Positions 9,763 to 19,775 of a stretch of 64,000 bases of DNA are shown one piece after another. Source of the DNA: Sycon ciliatum (taxonomy: Eukaryota; Porifera; Calcarea; Leucosolenida; Sycettidae); NCBI RefSeq assembly GCF_964019385.1, contig NC_088645.1:26574189-26638188 (forward strand), in the 5' to 3' direction. The notes beneath the pieces are model-generated. The model ran no database searches. It was not told where the DNA came from and saw only the letters and a program-made list of their open reading frames with translations. Numbering within the stretch: the first letter of the stretch is position 1; each line of letters begins with the position of its first letter. A program made the position numbers and the translations under genes.

Positions 9763-9948
9763 CGCTATGTCCAGATCTGAATAACAGTAACTTCAACTAC
9801 AAACCTATTGCCAGATTCGACACACAACCAGGTACTCCAGTATCCATTGAGTGCAGAACAGGTTTTCTGTCCAACAATAGTATGGAAATAACCCAGTCTA
9901 CATGCCAGGGCAATGGAAGATGGCAACCAAGTCCACCAATGTGTGAGA
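9763..9948 (+). CDS. Exon: sushi (CCP) module 1
   Basis: Internal exon of 186 bp (62 codons) with acceptor …cgtgtctag and donor GTAAGT, phase 1 at both ends. The translation shows the four-cysteine sushi pattern: ALCPDLNN, then PVSIECRTGF, then STCQGNGRWQPSPPMCE. The spacing, the GRW tryptophan and the proline before the last cysteine are characteristic of CCP modules found in complement regulators, selectins and adhesion proteins. The module is complete in one exon, as usual. It belongs to the plus-strand receptor-type gene, and N-glycosylation sequons (NNS) fit an extracellular position. Confidence 0.88.
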
Positions 9949-10626
9949 GTAAGTCTGTATCTCAAAGCATACCAGTTATACGTGCACATCTAAATATTAA
10001 AGGAATACCCAGTGTGTCTTACATGCAAACAAACATTCACATTTGGCCTTTGGATTGGAAACCTGTCAACGCCTCTAGGTTAGGCTTGGTCCGATGGTCC
10101 TTGTACCAGCCACAATGAAATTTTCCAAAATCTGCACATTTCACTTTCTTCAGATTGCAACTTCAGTTCTACTCAACCAATAAAATTATAGTTGATCCAG
10201 TCAGCGAAAGGTCTAAAGAAAGAATAACTGATATCGGTTGGAGTCGTCTTCAATGTGTGACAATTGCCGCTATCGCGGGTTGTTTTGCAAGTGATTTATC
10301 TCTGAATCTGCTGGTCGTAGCTCGTCGCGTATTTTTCTATTGACGGCTGAGAGTTCTCCCTTGGACCTGGATATTTGTATCGTTGAAATAGAGCGATTTT
10401 GGACAGAGTTACGATCATTTGAAGTTCCCCAAGTGGGTGCGTCGAACGCATTAATGTACACACCGGCTGATAAAGGCTTTTAAAAGATGGATAGAGTGCT
10501 GCTCAGGTCCCGGGTTCAAGTCCTGGTGGGGTTGGAGAATTTGACGGAGGATATCACCTCAAGCCGAAGCCCGTCCTCACAGGGGCCGAAGGTATTATAA
10601 GACTTTTTTTCATTTCTCCACTCCAG
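9949..10626. other. Intron with tRNA-like B-box
   Basis: Contains GGTTCAAGTCC (10513-10523), a polymerase III B-box-like motif within a tRNA-like stretch (about 10480-10535); probably a SINE remnant. The acceptor tract catttctccactccag ends the intron. Confidence 0.45.
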
Positions 10627-10755
10627 GTTGCATGTTGCTATGCAATGACACTAATGTGGTGGATTGTAATCATCTACCGGCAGTGGGAGTGGCAATGGCA
10701 ACTGTCAACTGTACTTGTAGACAAAACTTCCAATGGACCATGGGTGAATGTCAAC
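10627..10755 (+). CDS. Exon: EGF-like module
   Basis: Internal exon of 129 bp (43 codons), acceptor …ctccactccag, donor GTAAGT, phase 1 at both ends. Six cysteines occur in the EGF order (GCMLLCNDT, VDCNHL, NCTCRQNF, GECQ), with the diagnostic C-x-C between the fourth and fifth. The usual final Gly/aromatic consensus is only weakly matched. It sits between two sushi exons, a combination known from selectins and other adhesion or scavenger-type receptors. A laminin-type EGF variant cannot be excluded. Confidence 0.7.
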
Positions 10756-10794
10756 GTAAGTGCATTGCTGTATATAACGTAAACCGGATTCTTC

Positions 10795-10939
10795 CTGAAG
10801 TTGTTTGTTCCAACTAGGACACACGCTTCTTGCCGAACTTGAAACTTGACTGACTCACGACTGCCATCCGGAGCACACGAGGAGCAAGTCGCACCTTCCA
10901 CTCGGCAAACCTAGTTCCTAGTTGGAACAACCAACTTCA
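10795..10939. mobile_element. Short inverted-repeat element, family D copy 1
   Basis: Terminal inverted repeats of about 24 bp (23 of 24 matching), beginning TGAAGTTG and containing TTGTTCCAACTAGGA, lie at 10795-10818 and 10916-10939, about 145 bp in all. A diverged copy in reverse orientation lies at 40228-40355. No coding capacity. Confidence 0.65.
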
Positions 10940-11200
10940 TGACTAATAACGCCGAAGTTGCTACTTCTAGTTTCAAAGTCTTCCTTCTAAAAAATATGCT
11001 ACAGCACATGCTACGGTGTTTACAGAAAGCGGGCGTCCACGGATGTCGATGTCGACGTTTGTTGTGGAGTAGCGGAAGCCAATTGCCTCATGGCATGCCT
11101 GGAAGTAGATTAATCTTCCCATTTTGTGACTAAACATCGCTTTACTACTGTGAACTTACTTCAGTCATGCAGATCCTCAGTAGGTTATAATAGCTATATA

Positions 11201-12358
11201 CTTGGTCCGCCCAGTTAAAATTGGTGCTTATCTTTACACTTGTCTCAGGAAAGAAATACGAATATTTGAAGCAAGCCACGATCACAAAGCACTATATACA
11301 TGATTATTTACATGTCAGTAAGCAACTCAGTCGAAAATTCAAGCAAGTTACACATCCTCCTCGCCACTATCGTCGCTGGAGGAAGAGCTCAAAATGTACG
11401 ATCCGGACAGCTGCTGCACGGGTCGTTTCATAGCTTGTTCCACTTCTCCTCGTCTCGAATCACGCTCAAAGGCAGTGCGTGCCTGTCACCTTCCCATCAG
11501 AAGCTGAGTGAGACTGCCCGCATGTTGACTGTAAGTGTTATCCCCGTTCATCGCAATAATGCGTCTTTGTTTGAGACAAAAAGGCAACGCCATATCAGTG
11601 TCCTTTTTTCAAATCGCCTCTTGCGCTTGTCGTACTTGCTGATCAGCACCCGTACCCACGCGAGCCGCTGGTGCTTGTACATGCAGCGCAGTGATAGCTT
11701 CCGCTTGATGTAGCACCTGTGGCCTGTGCGCACTGCACCTACAACGCCGTGCACCCGGCTTTTCGGCTAGTTTCCTGAACGTCCTTTGCACGAGTGTTTC
11801 TCTCAGGACTTGGTGCTTTCTTTGATTAGCTCCTTTGGCCTGTCCTCTGTGAGCTTCAAAATGTGTCCGCCGGATTGGTCTCACTTTCTGGAGATATCGA
11901 CATGAGCTGCAGTTTCTTCGTCAGCGATTTGCTGGTGATAGCCCTTCACTAGGCGCTGTACTGTGCAAGCAATGAAATTCAAGCTCGCGAAGCGCTTTTT
12001 CAGCTTTTCTATACCTCCCCGGGGTAAACAATCCTTGCCATCAGACAGCTGGAAGTAGACAGAAACTGTATTGTCCCTCGCTCTGAAATGCGAACCTCCT
12101 GACCTATTTTACGGACTCGAGCGGAGGTTGCAGTGTTTTCTTGCGCTGACGGAAGTGTTCGTCGGCGGCAGCTCCGTCAAAAAGACTCAAACGAACCGAT
12201 CGCAACTTCTGTGATGGTTTGTGCTGCCATGTCGTCGAATGCAATGGTCAATGGTTATGTTCGGATGGTGAATCGGTGGTTCCATGCCGTGTGGCACAGG
12301 CAGAACACCAAAAAATCAAGTTAGAAGATAAGCGGCAATTTTAACTGGGCGGACCAAG
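11201..12358. mobile_element. TA-flanked DNA transposon, decayed
   Basis: A 1158-bp element with perfect terminal inverted repeats of 23 bp starting CTTGGTCCGCCCAGTTAAAA, flanked by TA on both sides (11199-11200, 12359-12360), as for the Tc1/mariner superfamily. On the minus strand, short broken frames (11548-11884) include blocks such as KLSLRCMYKHQRLAWVRVL that resemble the region after the paired helix-turn-helix of Tc1-like transposases. No intact transposase remains. The end structure is strong; superfamily assignment is inference. Confidence 0.7.
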
Positions 12359-12564
12359 TACATATACCCATTCGAATGTACGCTGTCTAGTTCAGGTGTT
12401 TTAATTTCACAGAGGGCCGTCAATATGGTATCTGAGTTGTTATACGATCATAAGAATGTGGATCAACATACAGCTCACTCAGTTAACATAGGAGTTCATC
12501 TTCAGTGTTGTCTGTCAGTATGCAATGATCTACTTTGTGTGTTATATTTTTGTTCTGTGCACAG

Positions 12565-12732
12565 CAACACATTGTCCAGAGTTAAGCTCGACAACAGCGA
12601 CGACTTTACCCAGGAGCACTATTGGCACAAGCATCACTGCATCATGTATGTCTGGTTATGGCAATATCTCAATGCCAAGTACAGTGATTTGCCAAGCTGA
12701 TGGAACATTGACTACACTACCAACTTGCCAAG
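12565..12732 (+). CDS. Exon: sushi (CCP) module 2
   Basis: Internal exon of 168 bp (56 codons), acceptor …ttctgtgcacag, donor GTTTGG, phase 1 at both ends. The sushi pattern is clear: THCPEL, then ITASCMSGY, then VICQADGTLTTLPTCQ. The tryptophan usual after the third cysteine is replaced (DGTLTTLP). It is the last globular extracellular module visible. After it, 26 kb of mostly transposon-filled intron separates it from the membrane-spanning exon, with only two very short candidate exons between. Confidence 0.85.
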
Positions 12733-13701
12733 GTTTGGGAACATGATGACAAATTCTTCTTTATCTTACTTTTTAACTTCTTAACTTCTGCCAGCATAAT
12801 TACCACAGTATCTACTTCGCCTCAGGGTTATTTGGGAAGTTGCCATGCAGGGGTGTTGAGCGCGTCCTTCGGCACCGGGAATACAACTAGCTCGATTCTG
12901 TATCTACTGAGTGAGGACGACCCACACCTTGATCTGGTGAGCTGGTCATGGAGATTTGCAGTCAGATGTGTGGCCGCCTTATTTATTTGCCATTCCGTAA
13001 CGTCAAAGTGAAAACAAAATTTGAAAACTTTCACTCTAAGACATGTTTTAGCTGGTTGTGGCCCATATACAAATTACATCCTTCATGGTCCCCATCTCCT
13101 TGCTCCCAAACGTATTCCTCTTTACATTACTCACGTGTGGTTCTAAGCCAAATTCGCCCACTTTATTGATACCTGTAGTACATTGTATGTCATATCATGT
13201 GGGGTAGGTCTAGGTAGCACCCGCTGGCACTTCAGAACTGTACTCAGATTTTGGAGATACAGCTCACTGCCACTAACAACATAAATAACAAGTAGAAGTC
13301 GCAAAATGTGGGGAGATTATAACACCCCATATCATGGCAATCCCAGTTTGAAATGATTTTGTAAGTGCATCATAATCATGATGCCTCCCGTAGTTCTAGG
13401 GTTAACTCTGATACGCTGTGTTCTATGCGTGCGTGCCTGTAAACATGTGTTCAGCTCGCCGAACAACTGACGTATACAACCCGACTGCCATCGGTAGGTG
13501 ATTTGCCTGTAAATCAAGCACACATCCACTGAAACACAAAGCCTGTGTGGTTGAGTGCCATTGGTCAAAACCGAGAGTCCCGTGGTCCACTCTTGTTCTT
13601 GCATGGGTGGGGGGGGGGGGGGGGATAGTAAATGTGTTCATTAGATGTTTACACTGCGTTTGCACACGGCATATGGCTTGGGACTCCCTGGTGCCGTATT
13701 T
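12733..13701. other. Intron, no feature seen
   Basis: Nothing recognised apart from a G homopolymer at about 13606-13624. Confidence 0.35.
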
Positions 13702-14750
13702 ACCTTATATGCGTAAGGATACAATAACGTACTTACCTTACAGGCGTGCGGGTACAATGACATAATCACCTTATAGGCATCCGGGTACAATGACGTAATC
13801 ACCTTATAAGCAGGCGGGTATAGTGACGTAATCACCTTACATGGGATTAGCACCCCTTTCTCGCACCAAAGTATTATTTTGCTACTTGACCGTGCAACCC
13901 CCTTTTTTCGATGCCAGGTTGTGCCCTATCGGCGGCTTCTTCGGTCTGCCACCGTGGTCGCGCACGAGCCCGATCTTTGAACAGCTCCGCCTCACCACCC
14001 TGGAGGACATGTTTAACATTAAACTCCTCATCTTTGTCCTTCTTTGCCTGTTCACCCGAGCTAGCTCCCTCTTCACCAGCTTCTTCGTGAGAGTTACTGG
14101 TGACCGCACTCGGGGAGTAGCACATCGCCTCGTTCGAGTACCATTTTGGCCCGGTGACGCGGGTCGAGCGACCATGCAGGTTATTAGCGCAGTCCTGTGT
14201 AACCTGCTCCCGTCTGATCTCCGTTCCGAGCCCAGCAACCTTCAGTTCTGTGCCCGGCTGAAAGCGCATCATGGCTCCATTTAAATGCTTTTCGGCTAGT
14301 GTGTTTCTGTGGTTTAGCGGACTGAAGAATAGTAAACGTGTTTTGCAATATATGTATGAAGCTATTTTGTATATAGTATGTTCCCATTCCGTTTTTGCTT
14401 TGTTGTAGCCCTGAGGTTGATTGCTTATTTATTTCTACCCTTCCTCTCTCCGTTGTTCTGTCCCCCTCCCCCCTCTCTCTCTCATTCCTTCTGTCGTCCA
14501 CATGTATCAAAGGAATCGCCTGTTTGTGGTGCGACGTTAAATAAACTTCTACAACAACAGGTTGCAACGCTCACGCCGAGGCCCCTGGTCGGTCGAGTTG
14601 CTCCCTGTACATCGGCACGTCGTCTCTACATCCCCTGTGTCTTGTTTTTGTGTTTGTCTCCACATGTCTCTTTGTAGGGCTGTATTTCCAATAAAATAAA
14701 ATATATAAAGAGTAGGGGTCCGGGTACACTAACGTATTAACCTTAAGGAT
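13702..14750. repeat. 33-bp minisatellite split by an insertion
   Basis: Units of 33 bp, each starting ACCTTA and containing GGGTACAATGACGTAATC, start at 13702, 13735, 13768, 13801 and 13834. The array is interrupted by inserted sequence (about 13846-14717) and resumes with GTCCGGGTACACTAACGTATTAACCTTA at about 14718-14750. Confidence 0.8.
13846..14717 (+). mobile_element. Retroposon insertion with A-rich 3-prime end
   Basis: This sequence interrupts the minisatellite and ends in AATAAAATAAAATATATAAA, as expected for the 3-prime tail of a 5-prime-truncated retroposon in plus orientation. Its left two-thirds is GC-rich and open on both strands (118-147 codons), but no protein domain is recognised. 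The class (LINE 3-prime end or other) is not resolved. Confidence 0.55.
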
Positions 14751-14937
14751 TCACCTTAAGCATGGTCGTTAATTTCATATGGCATTCAATCGACCGAAAC
14801 GTTGGTGTCTCTTGATGGATTTGAGTGACATTTTCACCACACACTCCTGCCAAATAGCTGAGGCTGCAGTCACCTCACTAATCATAGTATATTTTCAATG
14901 CTCCTTTTATTTTACTTGAACAATTTCGCAACCCCTC

Positions 14938-14966
14938 TCTCCCTCCCTCCCCCTCTCTCTCCCTCT

Positions 14967-15014
<48 letters not shown>

Positions 15015-15109
15015 CCCTCTCTCTCTCTCTCCCTCTCTCGCTCTCTCTCTCTCCCTCTCTCTCTCGCTCGCTCGCTCTCTCTCCAACTCTCTCTTGCTCT
15101 CCCTCCCCC
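14938..15109. repeat. (CT)n-rich microsatellite
   Basis: About 170 bp of CT with CCCT and CTCG variants. Confidence 0.95.
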
Positions 15110-15356
15110 ACCCACTCTTGGTGCGTCTAGGTGGCTATGAAGTCGAGACCCTAGGTCGGCAGAGCTCCTTAAACCTCACCACCACTGCCACGATTTCCCA
15201 AGGCGGAATGTAGCCTACGAAATGGTTTCTCTAGACTAGGAGAAGATGCTTAGCATTCGCCATCTCTCCTGAGAAATGTCCAGCAAAAATATCAAAACAT
15301 ACGACATTATTACTTGAATCTCATTTGACTGACTCGCCACTCATCCCACACAACCC

Positions 15357-15508
15357 CTCATCCGTTGAACTTGAGTAGGCTAGTGAAACTACTACTCATC
15401 CGTTGAACTTGAGCAGGCTAGTGAAACTACCTCTCGTCCGTTGAGCTTGAGTAGGCTAGTGAAACTAACCCTCATCCGTTGAACTTCAGTAGGCGTGTGA
15501 AACTTGTA
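15357..15508. repeat. 38-bp minisatellite, four units
   Basis: Four units of 38 bp start at 15357, 15395, 15433 and 15471, each containing the blocks CCGTTGA, CTTGAGTAGGC and GTGAAACT with small differences. Confidence 0.9.
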
Positions 15509-15565
15509 CTCACAGAGCACTGCCGTTTAAACTGTCAGTAGTGATTTTCTAGCCTAAACATCACT

Positions 15566-15755
15566 AGTGTTACAGAGTGTGACAGAGGTCTTGGCAATTG
15601 AAGAAAATGAAGAGTCATCTGCACCATTACACTGCGCTCTTTAGCCGACTAGACCCTCATTCAAACAACCATCACCACTGAGAGGACGATATGGATAAAC
15701 TCCTTCAGACAGCTGTTTCGCTAATACATAGCTCATCAGTGAAGGTAGATGTTTA
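15566..15755. repeat. Dispersed repeat family B, copy 1
   Basis: Matches 28768-28893 in the same orientation (TTGAAGAAAATG, CCATTACACTG, TTCAGACAGCTGTTTCGCTA, GAAGGTAGATGTT), with about 60 bp extra in this copy. Class unknown. Confidence 0.7.
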
Positions 15756-16076
15756 ACACCATTAGGGATACTAAAGTACTGTACAATCATACAGTGACAC
15801 TTTGTTTCAAGCACGACAAACGCATGTTTTACCAATGGTCCTCAGCGTTCGGTGTGCATTTGCACAAGCGATACTTATACCGCAGTCTGGAGTTCGAAAG
15901 GTGTTAGTCGCGCTGAAAACAGAGAGCCAGTGTTGGATTGCACTGTATGAAGCAAGAAACCAACGGTTTTAATGACCTAGCAACTCTGATACAATTGAAG
16001 GCATCATGTAGATTAGTATGTGCTGGTGGCCATGTGTCAAAATTATGTGTGTATGCCTGCGATTATGTTATTTCAG

Positions 16077-16115
16077 CACTTCCAACAACTGGGAAATACA
16101 GCACGACTTCCGGAA
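16077..16115 (+). CDS. Candidate mini-exon (13 codons), stalk-like
   Basis: 39 bp between acceptor …gttatttcag and donor GTAAGT (16116), phase 1 at both ends as in all other exons of the plus-strand gene. The encoded stretch (ALPTTGKYSTTSG) is rich in Thr, Ser and Pro, as in O-glycosylated stalks close to a membrane. It lies where a stalk would be expected, between the last sushi exon and the membrane exon. There is no similarity to a known domain, and a chance match is possible at this length. Confidence 0.5.
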
Positions 16116-18033
16116 GTAAGTGGTATGCCTACACCTGCAAATCAAGTACACATCAAATAAGACTCCATACCTTAGTGCCTTGATCGTTGAAGGGTTCTGG
16201 TGGTCGAAAGGATGCGGTAAAATCGGCGTCTAGCCAAGTCTTTCGTGTAACGTTATTGTGATCCTTTCTTTAATTAAGTATTGGTCGAGGACAGCGGGCC
16301 AAAACCGAGAACACCTTCTTCCAGGCTGGGCTGCCGCAGTCGATTTCGTATATTATTTCACACTGCGAATGCCCAAAGCGTCCGGAGTGGCGCTCCCCTC
16401 TCGCTGGTTTCACCTTAGAGGATAATGTCTGAAAACTGGAAACATTTGTTACTTCTTTTCGCATGCTTCATGCAAGTTTTGTATTTAATACGCGGTTCGG
16501 TGGGAACTCGGTTAAAAGGATTTTCAGCATCCGTAGAAACGCCACCACCGTGCAAATATCAAAGGCAAAATAGACCTCCTAAAGCATTGGGGGAGGGGGG
16601 GGGGGGGAGGAGGAGATCATCCCACCAGATAAAATGCATAGACCAGTGTACAAACTTTCGTAACTTCGTCAAACATTAACGCATTGCAACAATCAATACA
16701 CCGTTGGAAAGGTCTTGACCTCATCTTTCGCGAATATAAAGTTCTTCGCGATAGAATAATAATTCATTGAGCGGCGACAAGATGAACACGGAAATCACGG
16801 CCCAGAGTGAAGGCGAATTTTTTTGTTCATGACTTCTTTTTGTTGAGGAGCGTGCCAGGGGATTTCCCTTTGGCACGGCGCATGCGTGATGGACATCAAA
16901 TGAAGCGCTTGGATCTTAGCTTTGCAGCGCAGTTTGAATTGTGAACATCGGTTGAATTTGGGCAAGAACCCGAACAAGTATGTGAAATTGAGTTGTTGTG
17001 CGGTTCCGAGGCACGGTGGAGTAGTTTGGAGAGGACGTGGAAGTGGCCCTGATGTGTCTATAGAGCTGAGAGCTGCCAGGATGGATTTGCTTGGTCCTGA
17101 TCTTTCCAACGAGCCCAGGACGATGAAAATCCATCAAGGTGGAGTGAAATGAGAATAAATTTCGTTCGGAGCTGTGAGTGCATACTCCACCAAGACAGTC
17201 AGTGCGCTGGAAAGCCAGTGGATTGGAGAAAAGGGGCTCAGCATGCAAAGGGTTAACGGCCTAAAATCCCATTTTATTGCTTCAGGAGCAGAATCTGCCA
17301 ATTTTTCGAACTTCAGCCGCCAATGGGTAGCTGAGCATGTGCACAGGAGACGTGAGTTGCGAAGTCTGGCGAAAGACCGTCTCTGCGCAATGAGAACGAC
17401 CTATGTACGCCACAATGTTGAAGCAGAGCATCGCTAGCCATAAGCCGGGCACCCTGGTTAAAGTCTGAGCAAGAGTACACTATTTCGGTCTTGGTGAGAG
17501 TTGCCAACTTAAATCAACAAGATCATCATAACCAATCTTCAAGGTTGCTAAAAGCACTGTAGCTCTGTGCGTGACCAGAAGACCCTCTTTTACGGGAGAA
17601 AGACACAATGGATGAAACCGCAAAACAAATGGCATGGAGGAGCTTCAAGAAGACGTCGACGCTGAAATATTTGGATGCAATATTATAAAAGAACGTCGCA
17701 AGTTTTGTTCTCTGCGGTATGATTTCTCTTTCTGCGTTCGTTCCAAAGTGTCACAGCACCAGTGTCCACTTTCTCCTAGACAAGTTCTCCGGTCTGAGTA
17801 CTTTGTTTTGTAGATTTGACACTCCTTAGTGCGTCTTAAGTTTCATTCGTTTACTTGTGCCTTGTTCACGTGCTATTGTCCCCCACAATTAGGCGCTGCA
17901 TGTGCCGTTAGGGTTTACAGGGTGTTAGCGGCCGTCGTGAGTTCCCTTCGAGAACGGACACGATAATTTCCTTTTTTATTGTCCTTTTTTGTCGATAAAA
18001 TAACTTGCTCTTCGTAATGTTCTGAGAGGTAAT
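16116..18033. other. Intron, no feature seen
   Basis: Contains a G-run near 16590-16607. No exon or transposon structure recognised. Open frames at 16795-17437 overlap on both strands without domain signal. Confidence 0.35.
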
Positions 18034-18342
18034 TGTAGTATCCCTGCCCGACCAATACGGAAGTAGTACGGAACTAATACGGAGCTTTGCCTGATGTATA
18101 TTTAGTGTATCTCCGTATGTAAGCGTACGGCGTCTGCTGCATTAAAGCTGCTGCGCATTTCTGTTTAGAGGAGATTTTGATAATAACGAGCTATTCAACC
18201 TCCAGGTGTGCACCGGAGAGAAACTTATTTATTTGCCGCTTCTTCTTTCACTAATAATAATCTCAGGTGTGTACCTGAGAGAAATAGAATAAAACTAATT
18301 CTTGTTAATTGCACCGCGCCTACCACTCGGCTACCCATTACA
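18034..18342 (+). repeat. 5-prime LTR of ubiquitin-bearing element
   Basis: 309 bp, TGTAGTATCC…ACCCATTACA. It contains internal short palindromes such as CAGGTGTGYACCKGAGAGAAA, seen twice. Confidence 0.88.
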
Positions 18343-18343
18343 T

Positions 18344-18357
18344 TGGTGGCAGCGGTG
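18344..18357 (+). promoter_or_regulatory. Primer-binding site of ubiquitin-bearing element
   Basis: TGGTGGCAGCGGTG lies two bases past the LTR. It shares its first 12 bases with the corresponding site of the Gypsy element at 31224-36006, suggesting the same tRNA primer. Confidence 0.65.
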
Positions 18358-18446
18358 TATTTTTTAAAGAAAACAACGTGATTCGACCCCACTCCCCCCC
18401 CCCCCCCCATGGCTCAACCCGCTGGAGCTCCGTTCGACGAATCAAG

Positions 18447-18972
18447 ATGAGAATCATGTTTCTTGCCTTCCTGGGCCTGGCCCTGCTTATTAGCCTGCAG
18501 CACAGTCGTGGTGCTAGCGTGGGTCACCCTTCTCTCCGCACGGCACACACTGGAGACTCCGATGGCGATTCCAAGCGACCCGCTACCTACATGTATACTA
18601 CCGGTGGTGATGGCGAAGCTGATGAGGACGACAACAGGCAGGCTACTGCCCAAGACAAGGAGGGTATTCCCCAAGACCAGCAGCGTTTGATTTTCGCCAG
18701 CACGCAGTCGGAAGCAGGAGCCCACTCTTCACTTGGTACTTCGCCTCCGTGGTGGGATGCAGATTTTCGTCAACACTCTTCCTGGCTAGACCATCACTCT
18801 TTACGTCGCGCCAAACGATGCTATCGACAATGTGAAGACCACGATTCAAGACGAGGAGGGAGGTTATTTGTCTGACGCCGAGCTAGCCGCTCTGAGTGAC
18901 CGGCTCAACCAAGATGAAGATAAAACCTGGCTCGCCCTCCGCCATAGCTCCAGCCGCCGCCGTGGTTACTAA
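18447..18972 (+). pseudogene. Chimeric signal-peptide / polyubiquitin pseudogene inside LTR element
   Basis: From ATG 18447 the frame encodes a signal-peptide-like start (MRIMFLAFLGLALLISLQHS), an acidic linker, then ubiquitin residues about 25-53: [15 protein letters not shown], with degenerate flanks. A deletion of about eleven codons shifts the frame. The next frame gives [11 protein letters not shown] (ubiquitin C-terminus) fused directly to MQIFV, the head-to-tail polyubiquitin junction (M1 at 18757), continuing to ubiquitin position 35 with TAG (18787-18789) at position 11. After 18861 the frame leaves ubiquitin (LSDAELAALSDRL…) and ends at 18970-18972. What is seen: two partial ubiquitin units with breaks, flanked by non-ubiquitin coding-like sequence. 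Inference: a captured host transcript, possibly recombined with a secreted-protein message during reverse transcription. No functional product is expected. Confidence 0.8.
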
Positions 18973-19459
18973 CGCTGATTCCAGGTATGGCATTTTCTTT
19001 CCTGTCTTCCTTCAGTCTCCCTGTTCTCTTCAGTCTTCCTTTATGCGAGTGTGTGAATCCAGTTTAGTTTGGTAGGCGTCTGATCATGGTGAGCCACGGT
19101 TTACCCAGCTAACGTGGGACAATGTGTGTGACAACGCCCCTTATAGTTATAGTGTATTCAGTTCGGTTTTTGAACTGCGATGTTCCTGGCGGGTTGTGCC
19201 AGCGTTGTGCAGCAAGAGTGCTGTGGTTTTTCAGGTCCTATTTGGAGGACAGGTCTTCCCCCTTTTGACCCCGTGAGATCGTGTGAACCTGGTGTGCTTC
19301 TACTTTATGATTAATTTTGTTATCAGTTCATTTCTTCTGTCTACTCTAAACGTTATCATTTCCGATATAATTTGCCATCTTCCGGTTGACGCTGTTTTCG
19401 TAACTCTTCACTAATTTTTTGAAAATCACGAGGGCGTGATTATCTGTAGGAAGGTAGGG

Positions 19460-19770
19460 TGTAGTATCCCTGCCCAACCAATACGGAAGTAGTACGGAAC
19501 TAATACGGAGCTTTGCCTGATGTATATTTAGTGTATCTCCGTATGTAAACGTACGGCGTCTGCTGCATTAAAGCTGCTGCGCATTTCTGTTTAGAGGAGA
19601 TTTTGATAATAACGAGCTATTCAACCTCCAGGTGTGCACCGGAGAGAAACTCATTCATTTGCCGCTTCTTCTTTCACTAATAATTATATCTCAGGTGTGT
19701 ACCTGAGAGAAATAGAATAAAACTAATTCTTGTTAATTGCACCGCGCCTACCACTCGGCTACCCATTACA
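19460..19770 (+). repeat. 3-prime LTR of ubiquitin-bearing element
   Basis: 311 bp, about 98 percent identical to 18034-18342, followed by the target duplication GTAAT. Confidence 0.88.
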
Positions 19771-19775
19771 GTAAT

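Larger units (their letters stand above)
18034..19770 (+). mobile_element. Small LTR element carrying polyubiquitin-derived sequence
   Basis: 1737-bp element with LTRs of 309 and 311 bp (18034-18342 and 19460-19770; about five substitutions and one 2-bp indel), TG…CA ends, and a perfect 5-bp target duplication GTAAT (18029-18033 and 19771-19775). A primer-binding-type sequence TGGTGGCAGCGGTG begins two bases after the 5-prime LTR, and a purine-rich stretch (AGGAAGGTAGGG) precedes the 3-prime LTR. No gag or pol is present, so it is non-autonomous. The interior instead holds a signal-peptide-like reading frame and broken ubiquitin coding sequence. LTR divergence of about 1.6 percent indicates a fairly recent insertion. 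Confidence 0.85.

Noticed and set aside
15300..15520. CRISPR-like array
   Set aside because: The 38-bp units are contiguous and diverged without spacers; it is a minisatellite in eukaryotic DNA.
18795..18875. RAKR followed by a two-cysteine peptide (CYRQCED) at the end of the first frame in the LTR element
   Set aside because: It looks like a processed peptide, but the DNA here encodes ubiquitin in another frame; the cysteine peptide is a frameshift artefact.
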